The notes beneath the pieces are model-generated. The model was not told the DNA's origin and made no database searches. It saw only the letters and a list, made by a program, of their open reading frames with translations. The translations under genes were made by a program, and so were the position numbers. From Scytonema sp. UIC 10036 (GTDB taxonomy: Bacteria; Cyanobacteriota; Cyanobacteriia; Cyanobacteriales; Nostocaceae): a stretch of DNA of 35,382 bases. Positions 22,226 through 32,020 of the stretch are shown piece by piece. Within the stretch, counting starts at the first letter, position 1. The number at the start of each line of letters is the position of its first letter. The stretch covers positions 1 to 35,382 of the forward strand of contig NZ_WJFC01000132.1 in assembly GCF_009725235.1 (NCBI RefSeq). The letters run 5' to 3'.

Positions 22226-23566
22226 ATGAGTATTGCTTTTCTGCGTTTGGTATCTGGCAGTGGAAACAATTCTTACTCGCTGTTGGCAACGGGTGAAATA
22301 GTTATTGGGCGAGACCCCAACTGTCAGATAGTACTCAGTTCCAATCTCTATGGAATGGTTTCGCGACGACACGCATCCATTCGCCCATCAAAAACACCGG
22401 ATGGCAGAATAAGTTATGTGCTGTGGGATTTAAATAGTGCTAATGGAACTTTTTTGAATGGTTATGCTTTGCAAGGTAGCCAGGAATTGCAAGTAGGCGA
22501 TCGCGTGATGTTTGGTAGCAATGGACCGGAATTTGTCTTTGAGTACCAACACAACCAACAGTCTGTAAAAGCACCACAGCCTGTTGCTTCGCCAACTCAA
22601 GTAGCAGCAAAATCATCTAATACAGACAGTGAAGCAAGCTGGTCACAATTGCTTCCTATCCTGTCACCACCTCAAGACCTGACGCGCAAAGCTTACCTGA
22701 TACCAGGAATCATCACCGTCATCTTCGTGGTGCTGTTGTTTTTTGTTCAGGGACGTACATATCAGTTCTTACTAGGTTCTTATTTGGCTGGTGCTGTTTT
22801 ATACTTTGTTTATAGATTGTGTGGGAAGCCGAAACCTTGGTGGGTACTGATTGCTTCCATAATTTTTACTATCGTCATTTTGGCAAGCCCCATACTGCAT
22901 TTATTTATATTTGTATTTCGAGTGCTTCTTCCTGGAAATGTGCCCAACGATCCGAGCACTCTCCCCTTTCCACAATTATTTATTCGTTACTTCTTTGGTG
23001 CTGGGTTATTAGAAGAATTACTTAAAGCCTTACCAATCTTTGTATTTTATTTTTTAGGTAGAATCCTATCTTCTCCCAAACGGGAACGCATCGGTGTGTG
23101 GGAACCCCTGGATGGAATTTTGCTGGGAAGCGCCTCTGCTGTGGGGTTTACATTATTTGAAACGTTGGGTCAATATGTGCCTGGTACTGTTGCACAAGTG
23201 GCAAGAGAGATGGGAGAACAAGCAGGGCTGTTAGCAGGATTGGAACTGCTGATTCCAAGAATCTTGGGGGAAGTCGCAGGGCATTTGGCTTGGAGTGGGT
23301 GGTTTGGCTACTGTATTGGCTTGAGTATTCTTAAACCCCGTCAGGCTTGGCGAACTTTGATTGTAGGATATTTGAGCGCGGCAGCGTTACATGGGTTGTG
23401 GAACAGCAGTGCAGGACTAGCAGACAGTTTGGGAATTTTCGTTTTAGGGTTGTTAGTGGTGGTTGGTGGAATGTCTTATGTTTTATTGGGATCGGCGATT
23501 ATTAAAGCACGTTCTTTGTCACCTACGCGATCGCAAAATTTCGCAACCCGTTTCCATGGTTCGTAA
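22226..23566 (+). CDS. FHA domain fused to PrsW-type intramembrane protease
   Basis: The 446-residue protein has an N-terminal FHA domain (1-107) with the phosphothreonine-binding residues in IVIGRDP (28-30), VSRRH (45-49) and NSANGTFLNG (70-79). A Pro/Ser-rich linker is followed by about eight membrane segments from residue 157. The membrane part has PrsW hallmarks: LLEELLKALP (Glu263, Glu264, Lys267), GFTLFET (Glu312), GEVAGHLAW (His353), and ALHGLWNSSA (His389). PrsW-type proteases cleave membrane proteins such as anti-sigma factors. The fusion suggests proteolysis steered by Ser/Thr phosphorylation (inference). ATG 22226 is preferred over a TTG 24 codons upstream because the FHA fold begins right after it and AGGGG lies just upstream. 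Confidence 0.88.
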   Translation: MSIAFLRLVSGSGNNSYSLLATGEIVIGRDPNCQIVLSSNLYGMVSRRHASIRPSKTPDGRISYVLWDLNSANGTFLNGYALQGSQELQVGDRVMFGSNGPEFVFEYQHNQQSVKAPQPVASPTQVAAKSSNTDSEASWSQLLPILSPPQDLTRKAYLIPGIITVIFVVLLFFVQGRTYQFLLGSYLAGAVLYFVYRLCGKPKPWWVLIASIIFTIVILASPILHLFIFVFRVLLPGNVPNDPSTLPFPQLFIRYFFGAGLLEELLKALPIFVFYFLGRILSSPKRERIGVWEPLDGILLGSASAVGFTLFETLGQYVPGTVAQVAREMGEQAGLLAGLELLIPRILGEVAGHLAWSGWFGYCIGLSILKPRQAWRTLIVGYLSAAALHGLWNSSAGLADSLGIFVLGLLVVVGGMSYVLLGSAIIKARSLSPTRSQNFATRFHGS

Positions 23567-23661
23567 TGCTAACTGTGTGATTTTTAGTGCCGACGCATGA
23601 GTATGGAAAACTCGCTCGGTTCTTTGTCCGGCGTTGGATAGTCCAAACTGCTCCAACCTAC

Positions 23662-26600
23662 TTACTTATTTCCTGCGAACTGTGAATATTGTTTAATAAA
23701 ATCTACGATTTGTTTTCCTTTAAACTCTTTAGCCAGTTTGTGCAAATGAGTAGCAAATGGTAACAATTGTTCATCCAAATCCTCTAATTGTGTTGCTTTT
23801 TGGTCAATACTCCTGAGGTCTCCCTTCATTGCTAAATCTAGCAAAATAGCGATTTCCTCTACTGGTGGAGAAATTAATTGTAGATTTTGACTTTTTGCTT
23901 CTAGATTAACATCTTTTTGTTCTTTTAGCTCATTTTCTTTCTCTTCATAAATCCATTCCAAGCCTAAGTGAATTCTTAATTTTTCTAAAAGTTCTGCAAC
24001 TAGCAATGGTTTAGGTAGAAAATCATTACAACCTACTTCTAGACTCTGCTTTTGCTCAAAATCAAAAACGCTAGCTGATATAGCAATTACTTTTACTTCT
24101 TTGAAGTTTGGTAACATCCTCAGGCGACGGGTGGCTTCAAAACCATCCATTACAGTCATTACCAAGTCCATAAAAATTAAATCTGGCTTAAATTCTAGTG
24201 CTTTGTTAAGACAGTCTAAGCCATCTGTTGCTTCTAAAACTTCAAAGCCTAAAGGCTGTAGTAAATTCACTAAAACAGAACGATTTGCCCATTTATCGTC
24301 TACCACTAAAATTTTCTTTCTATCGCCAACAAAACCAATTATGTTACGCTCAACAACTTTCTTAACATTCATTGAATAAGCAACCTCAGGTAAATCCAAA
24401 TCTAGCCAGAAAACGCTGCCTTTACCTAAAGTACTTTTTACCTTAAGTTCACCGCCCATCATCTCAACTAATTGACGGCTAATTGCCAATCCTAAACCTG
24501 TACCTTCTGTCTTGCGGCTATCTTCCCCTACCTGCTTAAAGGGTAAAAATATTTCTTCTAATTGCTCTTCAGCTATACCTATACCGGTATCTTCTACTTG
24601 AAAGCGTAATTTTCCTTCATGATATCCCACCTGGAATTTTACGCTACCTTTTTCCGTAAATTTGACAGCATTACTCAGTAAATTAATTAAAACTTGCCGT
24701 AACCGTTTTGCATCTGCTCGCACAACTTTAGGTACAGGGGATAGTTGATTATAAACTAAAGCAATTCCTTTTTGTTCGCTACGAATCTGGCAGATTTGCA
24801 CAATGTTCTCCAGAAATTCTGGTAAAGAAAATTCTGTAGGACCGAGTTCTAATTTTCCTGCTTCAATTTTCGAGATATCTAAAATATCGTTAATCAGTGT
24901 TAGTAAATGTTCGCCACATTGATGAATGATGTTTATACCATTCTTTTGTTCAGCAGTGAAGGTTTTATTTTTATTCAGAATTTGTGCATAACCTAAAATT
25001 CCATTGAGAGGTGTGCGGAGTTCATGGCTCATGCTAGCTAGAAATTGGCTTTTGGCGCGGCTAGCGGTTTCTGCTAATTCTTCAGCGCGTTGGCGATCGC
25101 GTATTTCCTGTTGCAGTTGCAAATTTTTGGCTTGTAATTCCAAAGTGCGTTCTTTTACTCTGACTTCTAGTGTGCAATTGTATTCTTCTAAATCGTGATA
25201 AAGACGCGCATTTTCAATTGAGATTGCTGCTTGCGATGATAAAAGTTGTAAAACTTGCAAGCGCTGTGGTGTAAATGCTCCAGTGGTTAAATTATTTTCT
25301 AAATAAAGAATGCCAATGAGTTTTCCTTGATACACAATTGGCATACATAAAATAGATTTTGGTTTTTGCTTGAGGATATAATTATCCAGATTAAATACAT
25401 TTTCATTAGTAGCATCATTTAAAACTACGTGATTTTGTGTTCTCTGCACGTAGTTAATCACAGATATTGGTAGCTGCTGAATGTTGTCTACAGGTAGCGC
25501 TCGCTCAACATTTATTTCGTCTTGCTCTACACTTCCTGAAGCTTCTATATTTAGCTTTCCTGCTGTTTCTAAAATTAAAAATCCCTTTTCTGCACCCGCA
25601 TTTTCAATTAAAATTCGCATCAAATTAGCCAGGAACTTGCTTAAGACGATTTCACCGGAAAGAGCTTGAGAAGCTTTCATCACAGTCATCAAGTCGAGAC
25701 TGTCTGTTCTGCTAATTCTCGTGGATGCCCGATTAATTTCTGGGTAATTTGTTTCTAGCTTTTGTGCAGGCGATATCGTAATTAATTGCGGATAGCGTAT
25801 TTCTAAATCTTTGATTTTAGCGATCGCTCCCCAACGGCTATAGGCATGGTAAGCATTAGTCATGTAAGTGCGCGCAATCGTTTGTCTACCCCATGACAAA
25901 TAAAATTTAGCAGCGAGTTCGTGGGCAAGGGCTTCTTCGTTGATGTAATCGTTGTCTTTGGCAAGTGCAATCGCGCGATCGTACATTTCAGCTGCCTCGA
26001 TTTTTTCATCTAAGACACGATGCCGTTCTGCTTCTACCAGTTCATACTTATGCTGAAAATTCATCGGCGCATGATCTGCCCATTTACGCATTTTTCCCTG
26101 GCTATTAATTACTCTACTTAATAAGTCTTGTTGTTGTGACTGTGGTAGCGATGAATATACTGCCAATCGTGCTAAAGAATCGTAGAAATGGAATACTGGT
26201 ACAACCAAAAATCCTTTCACACCATCTAAATATTCTTCGGCTTGATATGCATTTTCTAAGGCTTGATTATACTGTTCAAATAGATAACCGAGAATAAGTT
26301 TGTTAATATAAAAGTAGTGGAGTGCAGTTCTGGAATTAGCCTCTTTTAAAAATGGCAATGATTTATCCTCGTTGTATACCTCACCCACTAAATGGCAAGG
26401 ATTTTTAGAGGGTTGCAGTAAGATAAGCACTGACTGTTGAAAGATTTGATTCCAGCTTAAAGCATTTTCTTGCTTGAGTTGAGCAAGGGCATCACTAGTT
26501 ATTGCCATTTCTCGTTCAATTTTTGTCAATTCTTCACCAAGAAAATATGAATATTGGCATTTTTGCATAGCGGCATATCCACTATATTCAAAATGACCGT

Positions 26601-29600
26601 TTTCTACCCCACTAGAGTAGGCATCCTGTAAAAGTGGTAAAGTTTCTCTGGCATGAACTTTTCCATACATTGTACAGGCCACTGCCCCGAAGAATACACT
26701 GGGCTTAAGTTCTAAGGCGTTAAAACGTTCCACTAAACTTAAAGCTAATTGGCCAAATTTATAAGCAGACTCAATGTCTTGTACTATCTCTTTTAAGATG
26801 ACACTGTAACAAGCATAACCATAGGCTGAGAAGGATGCATTTCCATATTTAATAGATAAATTAACTTGTTCGCACGCAACCAACGGAAACAATGTAGGTG
26901 AAGATTGATAAGTAGAAGAACCCATACTCCTCAGCATTCTCATGGCTACTAGCTTATCTACGTCTGTCATTAACGGTAGATTAATTAAGTCTTCTATATT
27001 TTTTCCAGCCAAACTTGCGGCTGTTTTAGCCAATGTTTGCTCAATATCAGAAAGGCTAGGTGATTCTGGTAAACCTACCCCCAGCAGTTCCAGCGCTTGT
27101 AAACCAACCTTGATTGCTTCAAGTGGTCTAAGTTGCGCCATGTAAGCTTCGATTTTGACTTCATAGACTTTCATTTTATCGATGGGTGTTTTTGCCTGTT
27201 GCAGAACAACTGTTCCCCATTTCTCTATCTGCTCAAAATCTCCGTTTAGGTAGGCTGTTTCTATTGCTGACTCATAAAGTGTGAGTGTTAGGGAGTACTG
27301 ATTCTGCCAGCTATTTGCTGTCAATAACTCTAAACCCAACTTGAGATAACGGATAGCAGACTCATAGGCTGTTGCTGCTTTCGCTTTTTCTCCTGCTATG
27401 AGATTGAGATGAGCTAGTTCATATTTTTCGGACTCAGATGTGAGTAGTTCAGTACCGTAATTGAGTTGATTAACTATTGTAAATATATTTTCTTTGCGTT
27501 CTTCTGGCGTTGCCTTTTGCAGCAGTAATTGACCAATTTTTAGGTGTGTTCCTTTCTTCTGTTCGTCAAGAATTAGAGAATAAGCTGCTTGCTGCACTCG
27601 GTCGTGCAAAAATTTGTATATGATTGTTTGCTCGGCATTATTTAATATTTTTTCTACTTGGTAATCCTCATTGTTTATTTCTTTCTGACCAAATATTAAA
27701 GGTATTTTATAGGAATTATTTAAGGGGAATATCAAACCTGCTTGCAGCGCTTCCCATAAATCTGTGGCTGTTTCTGACTGACTTTTTTTATTAACAGTTG
27801 CCAAAACTTCTAAAGTAAATTTGTCACCTATACAAGCAGCTAACTTTAAAACATTCTGTGTAATCGGCAACAGCTTTTGAATCTGGCTGACCATTAATTC
27901 AATCACATTATCAGTAATATCAATATTTTGTAGACGATGAATGTCCCACTGCCAGAAACCCTCACTGAAATTAAATGATAATAAGTTATCTTGATAAAGT
28001 GATTTAAGTAGCTGGGTTAAGAAGAAAGGATTACCCTGAGTTTTGTTGTACACTAAACCAGCTAGCGATTCTGACTTTTCTAAGTTAGTGTGGACGGTAT
28101 CGCTGACTAATTGATTGACATGAGAAATCTGCAAAGGCTGAAGCAGAATATTGTTGATAACTGCACCAGATTTTTGAATTTCTTCTAAAGTCAATATTAA
28201 TGGATGAGTGGCATTAACTTCGTTATCTCGATATGCACTAATGAGTAATAAATATTGACTATCTGGGTCATTGGCAAGCAACTGAATCAACTTTAATGAA
28301 GCTGAATCTGCCCACTGTAAGTCATCCAAGAACACGACTAAAGGATGTTCTGGTTTACAAAATACATGAATAAATTGTTGAAACAGCCGATTAAATCGGT
28401 TTTGCGATTCCGTAGGGCCTAATTGCGGAACTTCTGGTTGAGGACCCATAATTCGTTCAACTTCAGGAATCACATCAATAATAACTTGAGCATTATCACC
28501 TAAAGCTACTAAAAGTTTTGCTTGCCAATTAGCTATTTGCTCGCTACTTTCTGTTAATAACTGCCGGATTAATTCTTGAAAAGCTTGAATTAAAGAAGCA
28601 TAAGGTATATTGCGTTTAAATTGGTCAAACTTACCAGAAATAAAATAGCCCCGTTGGCGCACTATGGGTTTATGGACTTCATTGACTAAGCAGGATTTAC
28701 CTATACCAGAATACCCACTTACTAACATCATCTCAGTTGCCCCAAGACTAACTCGCTCAAAGGCATTCATGAGAATGGCAACTTCTTTCTCGCGACCGTA
28801 CAGTTTTTGGGGAATGATAAATTGGCTATATAAATCAAGCTGACCGATACTGAAATCGGCAATTATACCAGAGGCTTGTAGTTGTTGTAAGCATTCTTCT
28901 AAGTCTGCTTTGAGTCCCAAGGCGTTTTGATATCTTTCCTCAGCAGTTTTGGCTAATAATTTCATCACAATATCAGAAACTACTGGAGGAATGTTTGAGT
29001 TTATTTCTTTAGGAGGTACTGGTGTTTTGGCAATGTGGCAATGAACTAATTCCAAAGATCCCTGAACTTGAAAAGGTAGCTGACCAGTTAACATTTCATA
29101 GAAGGTGATACCTAAAGAGTAAAAATCACTACGATAATCAATTGAACGGTTCATCCTGCCTGTTTGTTCTGGCGACATATAGGCAAGGGTGCCTTCTAAC
29201 AAGTTAGGATCGCTGGGGTTCTGACTTTCTTTGGATAAACATGACGAAATACTAAAGTCAATAATTTTAACTTGACCTGTTTGCAGATTAATTAAAATAT
29301 TTTGCGGCTTAATATCTTTATGAATAATATTGTTTTGATGTAATTGGGAAAGAATATTAGCAAGTTGAATCGCAATATTCAAAAAATTACTTAAGTCAAC
29401 AATTTGGCTGTTAATAAAATTTTTTAAAGTTTCTCCGGCCAAATCTGTCAAAATTAGTGCTAAACCATTTTGATAATTCTCCAACGCCAGGGGTTTAACA
29501 ATTCCTTGTATGTCTAAAGATTGGAGTATTTGATATTCATGTTTTAATTGAGTCAACTGTTGTATGGTGGGATACTCAGCTTTCAGAGTTTTAACAATTA

Positions 29601-29700
29601 CCGATGTTTGCTCTGGCTCTCGTAAGGCACGATAAACACAGGTAGTAGTGCCGTCATATAGAACTTCGATGAGATTGTAGCCTGCAATGGTAATACTCAT
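23662..29700 (-). CDS. Ser/Thr kinase - AAA-type ATPase - GAF - histidine kinase - receiver hybrid
   Basis: The 2012-residue signalling protein is of a type common in filamentous cyanobacteria. Order: Ser/Thr kinase ~7-270 (Lys37, Glu55, HKDIKPQN with Asp129, IIDFS with Asp148, SPEQ); ATPase from ~297 with Walker A GYSGIGKS (329-336) and Walker B VVFLDDLQWAD (~455-465); a long helical TPR-like middle (~600-1320); GAF ~1355-1500; coiled coil; histidine kinase with His1559 in SMSHELRTPLNG, N-box LINLLSNAVKF, DTGIGI and GTGLGLAIS; receiver with Asp1845 in IFMDLVMTVMDG; and a helical tail. The glycine loop (LYDGTTTCVY) is degenerate and the DFG motif is DFS, so Ser/Thr kinase activity needs testing. 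The stimulus is unknown. No partner gene is adjacent except the diguanylate cyclase 728 bases upstream. Confidence 0.96.
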   Translation of the reverse strand: MSITIAGYNLIEVLYDGTTTCVYRALREPEQTSVIVKTLKAEYPTIQQLTQLKHEYQILQSLDIQGIVKPLALENYQNGLALILTDLAGETLKNFINSQIVDLSNFLNIAIQLANILSQLHQNNIIHKDIKPQNILINLQTGQVKIIDFSISSCLSKESQNPSDPNLLEGTLAYMSPEQTGRMNRSIDYRSDFYSLGITFYEMLTGQLPFQVQGSLELVHCHIAKTPVPPKEINSNIPPVVSDIVMKLLAKTAEERYQNALGLKADLEECLQQLQASGIIADFSIGQLDLYSQFIIPQKLYGREKEVAILMNAFERVSLGATEMMLVSGYSGIGKSCLVNEVHKPIVRQRGYFISGKFDQFKRNIPYASLIQAFQELIRQLLTESSEQIANWQAKLLVALGDNAQVIIDVIPEVERIMGPQPEVPQLGPTESQNRFNRLFQQFIHVFCKPEHPLVVFLDDLQWADSASLKLIQLLANDPDSQYLLLISAYRDNEVNATHPLILTLEEIQKSGAVINNILLQPLQISHVNQLVSDTVHTNLEKSESLAGLVYNKTQGNPFFLTQLLKSLYQDNLLSFNFSEGFWQWDIHRLQNIDITDNVIELMVSQIQKLLPITQNVLKLAACIGDKFTLEVLATVNKKSQSETATDLWEALQAGLIFPLNNSYKIPLIFGQKEINNEDYQVEKILNNAEQTIIYKFLHDRVQQAAYSLILDEQKKGTHLKIGQLLLQKATPEERKENIFTIVNQLNYGTELLTSESEKYELAHLNLIAGEKAKAATAYESAIRYLKLGLELLTANSWQNQYSLTLTLYESAIETAYLNGDFEQIEKWGTVVLQQAKTPIDKMKVYEVKIEAYMAQLRPLEAIKVGLQALELLGVGLPESPSLSDIEQTLAKTAASLAGKNIEDLINLPLMTDVDKLVAMRMLRSMGSSTYQSSPTLFPLVACEQVNLSIKYGNASFSAYGYACYSVILKEIVQDIESAYKFGQLALSLVERFNALELKPSVFFGAVACTMYGKVHARETLPLLQDAYSSGVENGHFEYSGYAAMQKCQYSYFLGEELTKIEREMAITSDALAQLKQENALSWNQIFQQSVLILLQPSKNPCHLVGEVYNEDKSLPFLKEANSRTALHYFYINKLILGYLFEQYNQALENAYQAEEYLDGVKGFLVVPVFHFYDSLARLAVYSSLPQSQQQDLLSRVINSQGKMRKWADHAPMNFQHKYELVEAERHRVLDEKIEAAEMYDRAIALAKDNDYINEEALAHELAAKFYLSWGRQTIARTYMTNAYHAYSRWGAIAKIKDLEIRYPQLITISPAQKLETNYPEINRASTRISRTDSLDLMTVMKASQALSGEIVLSKFLANLMRILIENAGAEKGFLILETAGKLNIEASGSVEQDEINVERALPVDNIQQLPISVINYVQRTQNHVVLNDATNENVFNLDNYILKQKPKSILCMPIVYQGKLIGILYLENNLTTGAFTPQRLQVLQLLSSQAAISIENARLYHDLEEYNCTLEVRVKERTLELQAKNLQLQQEIRDRQRAEELAETASRAKSQFLASMSHELRTPLNGILGYAQILNKNKTFTAEQKNGINIIHQCGEHLLTLINDILDISKIEAGKLELGPTEFSLPEFLENIVQICQIRSEQKGIALVYNQLSPVPKVVRADAKRLRQVLINLLSNAVKFTEKGSVKFQVGYHEGKLRFQVEDTGIGIAEEQLEEIFLPFKQVGEDSRKTEGTGLGLAISRQLVEMMGGELKVKSTLGKGSVFWLDLDLPEVAYSMNVKKVVERNIIGFVGDRKKILVVDDKWANRSVLVNLLQPLGFEVLEATDGLDCLNKALEFKPDLIFMDLVMTVMDGFEATRRLRMLPNFKEVKVIAISASVFDFEQKQSLEVGCNDFLPKPLLVAELLEKLRIHLGLEWIYEEKENELKEQKDVNLEAKSQNLQLISPPVEEIAILLDLAMKGDLRSIDQKATQLEDLDEQLLPFATHLHKLAKEFKGKQIVDFIKQYSQFAGNK

Positions 29701-30428
29701 GTTTGATAGATATTTTGTTAAATTTTTATTAAATTTACTCAGGTTTTCTGCTGATATAGCTATCCACAGATACCCTATTATCGGTGTTTATTCTGTGTTT
29801 ATCTGTGGTTCCTTTTTTATCTTAGCTCGGATTTTTGTAAGCAGTCTGATGTTTCGCGTGCGATGAGGTTCAGGCTTTATCAGCCTTTGTGTCGGTTAAC
29901 TAATTATTTGTTGTGTTAACAAATTAATGTCTTTAGGCATTTCAATCCCTGCAATTCTTATCCTACAATTGTGACAGTGTTGCGCGGAGCTTGAGATCGT
30001 ATATTTATCGCCAGCCAGTCTCGAACGCAGATATTCAAAAGAACGTGGTCGATCCCGCTGCTCAACAAAGTGTACCCAATCTAATCAACTCACTACTAAG
30101 GCGATCGCTAATTGAAAAAAACGATAGCTACCCTGAAAGCATTAGGGGCAATTGAGCATTAAGGAGAGCCCCCAATTTAGACTCTTGACAAGACAATGCA
30201 AATGCATTACATTGAAAATCTCTAGAACTAGACTTAAATGCAGCGCGGCAAAGTCGGTGACCAAATGGAATTCGACAAGGAAACCTAAAAATTGCTATCG
30301 ATTTTAACTTGATTCCTTTGCGTCGCGTAGCTGTAGCTATCTGAGTACGGGAGGCGGAGCCTCCAAAAGTAGGCACTCCCAGCCTCAGGCTGGGAACGAG
30401 AGACGGTTACTGGTCACTGGTCAGGTGC
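29701..30428. other. Long intergenic region with inverted repeats
   Basis: No gene is supported in these 728 bases. CCACAGATA (29764-29772) and TATCTGTGG (29800-29808) form a 9-bp inverted repeat followed by a T-rich tract on the + strand. An open + frame without a start codon ends at 30155 (…VVDPAAQQSVPNLINSLLRR…) and could be a gene remnant, but there is too little to call it. The right end carries palindromic repeats at 30349-30394. Confidence 0.5.
30349..30394. repeat. Pair of palindromic repeats
   Basis: GGAGGC, GGA, GCCTCC (30350-30364) is followed 13 bases later by CCCAGCC, TCA, GGCTGGG (30378-30394) and then AACGAGAGAC. Both are short GC-rich hairpins, of a type scattered in cyanobacterial genomes. 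The 82-codon minus-strand frame over 30128-30376 is partly made of them and is not called. Confidence 0.7.
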
Positions 30429-31934
30429 TCACTGCTCGGGTGATTCTGTGATAATACAATTGCGTCCTCGTTTTTTCGCTTCATAAAGTGCTCGATCTGC
30501 TACTCTAATTAATATTTCCTTTGATTCTTTATGGGTGGGAACCAAACTACTGACTCCCAGACTTAATGTGACATACTGACTGATATTTGATTCAATATGA
30601 GGCAGGTAGAGTTCTTGTATTTGTTGCTGAATCAGGTCTGCTACTTTCACTGCTCCTTCAAGGTTTGTATTGGGTAGAAGAACGGCAAATTCTTCACCGC
30701 CGTAGCGAGCCACTAAATCGGCGGGACGCTTGGCAGAATTGCTAATCGCTTGGGCAATCTTCTGCAAGCAAACGTCTCCTGCTATGTGACCGTAGGTGTC
30801 GTTGTAGCGTTTGAAATAATCGACATCGCAGAGAATGAGCGATAATGGCAGTTGCTCCCGACGCAGTCTGCACCACTCAAATTCTAAAACTTGGTCGAAG
30901 CGTCGGCGATTGGCAACTTGAGTTAATCCATCTAAATTGATGAGACGTTCTAGTTCGTGATTGGCTTGGTGCAGTGCAACTTCAGATTTTTTTCGTTGAA
31001 TTAATGACCCAATTTGAGTTGCAATTGCAGTGACTAACTCTAGAACTCTTGATTGCGGACTCATGGCATTTTTTGAAAAAAAGACGAGAATTGCTAGAAA
31101 TTTTTCCTCAAAAAGAATAGGAACGCCAAAAGCTGCTTTGAGACCAACTCGGTTGGCAAGTTTGCGGCGGCAAAAGATATTATCGTCGTTATTAGATACA
31201 TCAAAAAGCCACTCGGGTTGTTTGGAAACCCAAATTCGTCCGGGAAGCCCTACATTGGGGCAAAATGTTAATTGGTGGCTTTCGTCACGAAATTTTGATA
31301 ATTCAGGGGTGCTAGCATACCAACCTTGACTGCACTCAAGGGCTGTTCCTTCGGAATTGACAATCCAAGCTTCTCCCAAATCCCAACCAATAGTTTGACA
31401 GATTAAAGCCAGAACGCTTTTTAGCGCTGAATCAATGCTAGCTGCCGAACTTATTTCTTCAGTAGCTTTCAATAGCAATTGCAACTGAGCATTTTGCTGG
31501 CATAATTCCTGATTTTTTTGCTGTAGTTGTACTTGTAAACTACGTAAAACTAGTTGATTTGCTACCCGTGCTAGCACTTCTTCCACTTGAAATGGTTTTG
31601 TAATATAGTCTGCCCCTCCAAGGTGAAAAGCTTTTGCTTTATCAAGCCCTTCACTCAAAGCACTTAAGAAAATGATGGGGATCTCTTTAGTTTTTGGATC
31701 GGCTTTCAATTGTTCGCAAACTTCATACCCTGATAAATCTGGCATGAGAATATCTAGCAAAATGAGATCGGGCGGGCTTGCTTGAACAACCTGTAGTGCT
31801 AAGTTTCCGTCGGGTACAGGTCGAACTTTATAGCCATGTTGTTGCAATACGTTAACTAATAAGCGTAAGTTGGCAGGTGTATTATCGACTACCAAAATGT
31901 TTGCTTTGGATTTTTGGCTGCTACCGAGATTCAT
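30429..31934 (-). CDS. Response regulator diguanylate cyclase (REC-GAF-GGDEF)
   Basis: The 501-residue protein should make cyclic di-GMP when its receiver is phosphorylated. Domains: receiver 12-130 with phospho-acceptor Asp61 (LILLDILMPDLSGY) and Lys113 (ITKPF); a Gln-rich coiled coil 133-160; GAF ~165-312; GGDEF domain ~330-500. The active-site motif is GGEEF (412-416), which supports activity, and the inhibitory I-site RPAD (403-406) lies exactly five residues upstream, so product inhibition is likely. LDGLTQVANRRRFDQ and DVDYFKRYNDTYGHIAGD are also intact. The N-terminal receiver is closely similar to that of the broken gene just upstream, indicating a duplication. No ribosome-binding site stands out. 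Confidence 0.96.
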   Translation of the reverse strand: MNLGSSQKSKANILVVDNTPANLRLLVNVLQQHGYKVRPVPDGNLALQVVQASPPDLILLDILMPDLSGYEVCEQLKADPKTKEIPIIFLSALSEGLDKAKAFHLGGADYITKPFQVEEVLARVANQLVLRSLQVQLQQKNQELCQQNAQLQLLLKATEEISSAASIDSALKSVLALICQTIGWDLGEAWIVNSEGTALECSQGWYASTPELSKFRDESHQLTFCPNVGLPGRIWVSKQPEWLFDVSNNDDNIFCRRKLANRVGLKAAFGVPILFEEKFLAILVFFSKNAMSPQSRVLELVTAIATQIGSLIQRKKSEVALHQANHELERLINLDGLTQVANRRRFDQVLEFEWCRLRREQLPLSLILCDVDYFKRYNDTYGHIAGDVCLQKIAQAISNSAKRPADLVARYGGEEFAVLLPNTNLEGAVKVADLIQQQIQELYLPHIESNISQYVTLSLGVSSLVPTHKESKEILIRVADRALYEAKKRGRNCIITESPEQ

Positions 31935-32020
31935 AGGAATGTTTCAAAGTGTCTTGCTTTTCCTAAAAGCCAGTAAGTCATCATTTCTCCTTTGCCTTTG
32001 ACAGTAATTTTTCCAAGCTT

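Noticed and set aside
30020..30155. Open + strand frame reading VVDPAAQQSVPNLINSLLRR
   Set aside because: It looks somewhat protein-like, but there is no start codon, no ribosome-binding site and no recognised family; at most a remnant.
30128..30376. 82-codon minus-strand frame
   Set aside because: It starts inside palindromic repeats and has mixed composition with no motif.
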